Positions 61,084 through 64,000 of a stretch of 64,000 nucleotides of DNA are shown in pieces. This DNA is from UMGS1783 sp900555065 (GTDB taxonomy: Bacteria; Bacillota; Clostridia; Oscillospirales; UMGS1783). The stretch is from contig CALKPL010000001.1 in the NCBI GenBank assembly GCA_937991645.1, positions 9,008 through 73,007 of the forward strand. The letters run 5' to 3'. Within the stretch, counting starts at the first letter, position 1. Every line of letters begins with the position of its first letter. The translations under genes were made by a program, and so were the position numbers. The notes under the pieces are model-generated. The model had not been told where the DNA came from, made no database searches, and saw nothing but the letters and a program-made list of their open reading frames with translations.

Positions 61084-62517
61084 CTAGCCGCCGTATTGTT
61101 CCAGCATCCGCTGTTTGAGCGACCAGAGCTGTTCCGACAGATCCACGTAATAGCGGTGCGGATTGGAAAAGCGTTTGAGCTCGTCCCACAGACGCGCCGT
61201 CATATGGACGCAATAGGCCTGTATCTCCGGCAGGGCAGGCGGGCTGTAAACCTGCCTGCCCGCGCGGAATACGGGCACGAGCAGCGGTTCGGCCGTGTAT
61301 TTCTCCACAGTCTTACGCTTCCAGACGTGTTCCGGGTCGAACAGGGCGATCGGTTTTGTAAAGTCGGGCTGTTCATCGTACAGACAGATCAGGTCCGCAA
61401 TCGCCATCGCACCTTCGTCGTACAGGCGGTAGACCTTCTTAAAATGCGGCGTGGTGATTTTGGCGACGTTGTCGCTGACCTTGATGCGCGGCTGCAATGC
61501 GCCGGACGCGTCCTGCGCCGCGACCAGCTTGTACACGCCGCCCAGGACCGGGTCGCTCTTGGCAGTGATCAGCCGTTCGCCTACGCCGAACATATCCACA
61601 GGCGCGCCCTCCGCCAATAGATTTTCAATGAGATATTCGTCCAGCGCGTTGGTGACAACAATCTTGCACCAGGGCAGACCCGCTGCGTCCAGCATAAGCC
61701 GGGCCTGCTTGGACTGGTAGGTCAGGTCGCCTGAGTCAAGCCGGATGGCGCAGGATCTTATTCCCTGCGGAACGAGCACTTCGTGAATGGCGCGGATGGC
61801 GTTGGGCACGCCGCTGCGCAGGGCATGGTAAGTATCCACCAATAACACTGCGTTCTGCGGGTAGAGCGTAAGGTACGTCTTGAACGCCTCGTACTCGCTG
61901 TCGAACATCTGCACCCAGGAGTGCGCCATCGTCCCGCTGGCGGGTACGCCGTACAGCTGGCTGGTTCGGGTACAGGATGTGCTCGCAACACCGCCGATAT
62001 AGGCCGCCCGGGCGCCCAATACGGCGGCAGAGGGACCGTGGGCGCGCCGCGCGCCGAATTCAGATACGGGCCGACCCGCCGCAGCGCGGACGATCCGGTT
62101 GGCCTTGGTGGCAATCAGGGTCTGATGGTTTATGGTGAGCAGAAGAAACGTTTCCACCAGCTGCGCCTCGACCGCATTCGCCCGCACCGTAAGGATGGGT
62201 TCGCCGGGGAATACCGGCGTTCCCTCCGGAACGGCCCATACGTCGCCGGTAAACCGAAAGGTGCGCAGATACTCCAGAAACGCCTCGGAAAAAACGCCTC
62301 TGCCCCGCAGAAATGAAATATCCTCCGCAGTAAAGCGCAGTGTGCGCAGGTAATCCGCCGCCTGTTCCAGGCCCGCCGCGATGCAAAAACCGCCGCCGTC
62401 CGGCGCTTGGCGGAAAAAGATATCATAACAAACAGTACGCGAGGCAAGACCCGCACAGAAATAGCCGTTGGCCATCGTCAGCTCATAGTAGTCGGTCAAA
62501 AGCGCGGAAGCGTCCAT
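61084..62517 (-). CDS. pncB: Nicotinate phosphoribosyltransferase
   Basis: 477 aa, first committed step of nicotinate salvage (nicotinate + PRPP to NaMN). LLTDYYELTMANGYF at the N-terminus, SEFGARRAHGPSAAVLGARA, the phosphorylatable His region TSCTRTSQLYGVPASGTMAHSW (GTMAHS), AIRLDSGDLTYQSKQARLML and DMFGVGERLITAKSDPVLGG. Start ATG 62517 after GAGGAGGGAG. Follows pncA by 58 nt: nicotinamidase then PncB, a complete salvage module. Confidence 0.96.
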   Translation of the reverse strand: MDASALLTDYYELTMANGYFCAGLASRTVCYDIFFRQAPDGGGFCIAAGLEQAADYLRTLRFTAEDISFLRGRGVFSEAFLEYLRTFRFTGDVWAVPEGTPVFPGEPILTVRANAVEAQLVETFLLLTINHQTLIATKANRIVRAAAGRPVSEFGARRAHGPSAAVLGARAAYIGGVASTSCTRTSQLYGVPASGTMAHSWVQMFDSEYEAFKTYLTLYPQNAVLLVDTYHALRSGVPNAIRAIHEVLVPQGIRSCAIRLDSGDLTYQSKQARLMLDAAGLPWCKIVVTNALDEYLIENLLAEGAPVDMFGVGERLITAKSDPVLGGVYKLVAAQDASGALQPRIKVSDNVAKITTPHFKKVYRLYDEGAMAIADLICLYDEQPDFTKPIALFDPEHVWKRKTVEKYTAEPLLVPVFRAGRQVYSPPALPEIQAYCVHMTARLWDELKRFSNPHRYYVDLSEQLWSLKQRMLEQYGG

Positions 62518-62575
62518 ATTCTCCCTCCTCAAAGCCGGGACGCGCCCGGCCGCTCTGTCATGCATGGAACCGTCG

Positions 62576-63106
62576 TCAGCCGCGATTGACGACGGTGACA
62601 TAAATCCGTTCCAGCGCGGCCAGCGCCCGTTCATGCGCGGCGCGGTCAGCGCTCGACACGGCGCGCGCATCCACGACAATCTCCGCCTCCGGACACGCCG
62701 CGCGCGCAAGAACGGCGTTGGAGAGTACGCAGATATCGGTGACGAGCCCGCACAGTTCAATGCGGTCGTACTGCCGTTCGCTCAGATGTTCAGCCAGCGC
62801 CAGCGAACCGTAGGTATGTTTGATAAACACAGCATCGGCGGTACTGATCTCCCCCGCTACGCCGCCGTACAGACGCCAGCCGTCGGTATCTTCAATGCAG
62901 TGGGGGATGGGAATACATTTGCCTTCCATGCAGTCCAGATAGTCCGAACCGTGCGTATCCAACGTAAAAAGCACATCCGCGCCGGCAACGCGCGCAGCGC
63001 GGATTTTTTCACAGATCGGCCCGTCCAGCGCTTCCGCACCGGGAAAGCCGAGACTGCCCGTTACAAAATCGTTCTGGTAATCAACGACGATCAGCGCCTG
63101 TTTCAT
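62576..63106 (-). CDS. pncA: Nicotinamidase / isochorismatase-family hydrolase
   Basis: 176 aa. ALIVVDYQNDFVTGSLGFPG with the catalytic Asp, LFTLDTHGSDYLDCMEGKCI (metal-binding Asp/His), PHCIEDTDGW, VFIKHTYGS with the Lys, and ELCGLVTDICVLSNAVLA with the nucleophile Cys: the D-K-C triad. It makes nicotinate for the next gene. Start ATG 63106 or 63112; both share one ribosome site. Confidence 0.92.
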   Translation of the reverse strand: MKQALIVVDYQNDFVTGSLGFPGAEALDGPICEKIRAARVAGADVLFTLDTHGSDYLDCMEGKCIPIPHCIEDTDGWRLYGGVAGEISTADAVFIKHTYGSLALAEHLSERQYDRIELCGLVTDICVLSNAVLARAACPEAEIVVDARAVSSADRAAHERALAALERIYVTVVNRG

Positions 63107-63367
63107 ATACCACATCCGTCCTTTCTGATGATAGGATATCCCGTATATCCGTTCCAATGCAAAGCCCGCCCATGCTGTTTCACAAAACGGGCGTATTGCA
63201 GGGAAAGCGTCCTTATGCCTTATTTGTAAAAACAAAACAAGCGCAGGCAGTTTTGCCTGGCCGCGCCGTCCGGCAAGGCGTTCGAGGCGCCCTTCAAAAC
63301 GCAGTAACGCTACTGAGATCGGGCAAAAAGGAACCGCGGCGCAGCACACGGCCTAATCCACTTTTCA

Positions 63368-63394
63368 AAAAGGCCCGGCTCACAAGAGCCAGGC
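63368..63394 (-). terminator. Terminator of the small membrane protein gene
   Basis: 9-bp stem GCCTGGCTC / GAGCCGGGC (minus strand, one G·U, TTGT loop) followed by CTTTTTG. Confidence 0.7.
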
Positions 63395-63408
63395 TTTTTC
63401 CTCACAGT

Positions 63409-63663
63409 TTACCGGCCTTCGCCACGAGCTTTGTAATCTTTAGTCAGTGCAATCTCGCCGGCAATATCCAGGCCCATGCCCACAAGTGCCAAAACGATGC
63501 CGATAACAAACCCTGTAATCTGCGACGAAAACGTTTTGATAAACAGCAAAACGGCAATCACAACAATCAATCCGAGCAAAGCGACGATTGTGCCGGCCAG
63601 CGTCAGCTTGTAGCTCTGCGTTTTTTCTTCCCTGCATTTTTTCCGAAATTCTTTCTTGGTCAT
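63409..63663 (-). CDS. Small two-TM membrane protein, unknown
   Basis: 84 aa. Basic N-terminus (MTKKEFRKKCREEKTQSYKL), two hydrophobic helices (LAGTIVALLGLIVVIAVLLF and ITGFVIGIVLALVGMGLDIA) and a short basic tail. GGAGGAG precedes the ATG at 63663. Good coding shape with own terminator, but no family recognised. Confidence 0.65.
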   Translation of the reverse strand: MTKKEFRKKCREEKTQSYKLTLAGTIVALLGLIVVIAVLLFIKTFSSQITGFVIGIVLALVGMGLDIAGEIALTKDYKARGEGR

Positions 63664-64000
63664 GCCGAACTCCTCCTTTCCTCTCCGCCTCATGCAGACG
63701 GGCTGTATGATTGCAGAAATTATCTGCGCATGATGAAGTCCGAGATTATATGTTTTTTATTGTATCATATCGAATCAAAAAATCAATACTGAGTTGCGAG
63801 CCGCCATTCGGCCGGGACTCTCCCGCTCGCCGTTTTACTCGGTTGCGATACATGTTCGCAGAATCGGCATATAAAATGCGCGGGCGCGGGCGGGGGCGCG
63901 AGGCGCAGGCGCGGGTGCGAGACGCAGGCGTGGGCGCAAGGCGCAGGCGCGGGCGGGGGCGCGAGGCGCAGGCGCGGGTGCGAGACGCAGGCGTGGGCGC
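63664..64000. repeat. Right-end interval with 63-bp-period GC repeat
   Basis: 63664-63875 holds no gene. From 63888 a GC-rich unit starting GGGCGGGGGCGCGAGGCGCA recurs at 63951, a 63-bp period running off the window end. It is built from shorter GCGCAGGCGCGGG-like units as at 60630-60860. Confidence 0.65.

Noticed and set aside
60528..61620. Arg/Ala/Cys-rich frames on both strands
   Set aside because: They translate the GC repeat region or lie antisense to pncB; low complexity.

Overview
The window reads as a chromosome segment of an anaerobic, spore-lineage Clostridia bacterium (Firmicutes), probably host- or plant-fibre-associated. Reasons: purine-rich Firmicutes ribosome binding sites; sigma-A promoters (TTGACA-N17-TATAAT); the gene order hprK–PHP–murB–rapZ–whiA–dnaE–pfkA; a YIEGIA pair; a short ProRS without editing insert; and many glycosidases. 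Most of the window is GC-rich, with frequent GTG and TTG starts. About 31.0–40.8 kb is visibly AT-richer and looks acquired.

Layout. 0–6 kb: 3' part of mfd, proS, a probable 6S RNA, DUF1292 and DUF4153 proteins. 5.9–10.6 kb: RHH regulator, YIEGIA pair, MarR–MATE drug-efflux operon with a clear operator, small (p)ppGpp synthetase. 10.6–15.3 kb: GH38 alpha-mannosidase, then a GGGtGRT protein with an Fe-S scaffold-like partner. 15.4–17.2 kb: tRNA-Met and tRNA-Glu, a duplicated hairpin repeat, transaldolase, and an independent structured RNA gene (about 270 nt, possibly raiA-type). 17.3–19.2 kb: four small XRE regulators that look like one expanded family, a 26-bp-armed inverted repeat, and rpmB. 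19.3–21.5 kb: UroD-like and DapA-like enzymes. 21.6–31 kb: the hprK-to-pfkA cell-wall, carbon-regulation and replication operon.

31–40.8 kb: an AT-rich cassette with degraded sequence at one edge, a divergent AraC regulator and three overlapping genes: a 1671-aa secreted, membrane-anchored protein of ten related ~160-aa repeats, a one-repeat companion, and a GH36-like alpha-galactosidase lipoprotein. This is the best candidate for an undescribed cell-surface glycan system.

40.8–52.2 kb: orphan fumarase beta subunit, DivIVA-like coiled-coil protein, E2-like acyltransferase homologue, PnuC, second GH36 alpha-galactosidase, CCA-type nucleotidyltransferase, AEC transporter, GH172 enzyme and a sugar-phosphate SIS isomerase. 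52.3–56.6 kb: three membrane-anchored genes that seem to be diverged paralogues, behind a long structured leader with its own promoter and terminator. 57–60.5 kb: heterodimeric ABC exporter. 61–63.1 kb: pncA–pncB NAD salvage, which with PnuC covers uptake and recycling of NAD precursors. GC-rich low-complexity repeats lie at 60.6–61.0 kb and at the right end.

All calls come from reading the sequence; no database search was run. Starts were chosen from ribosome binding sites.
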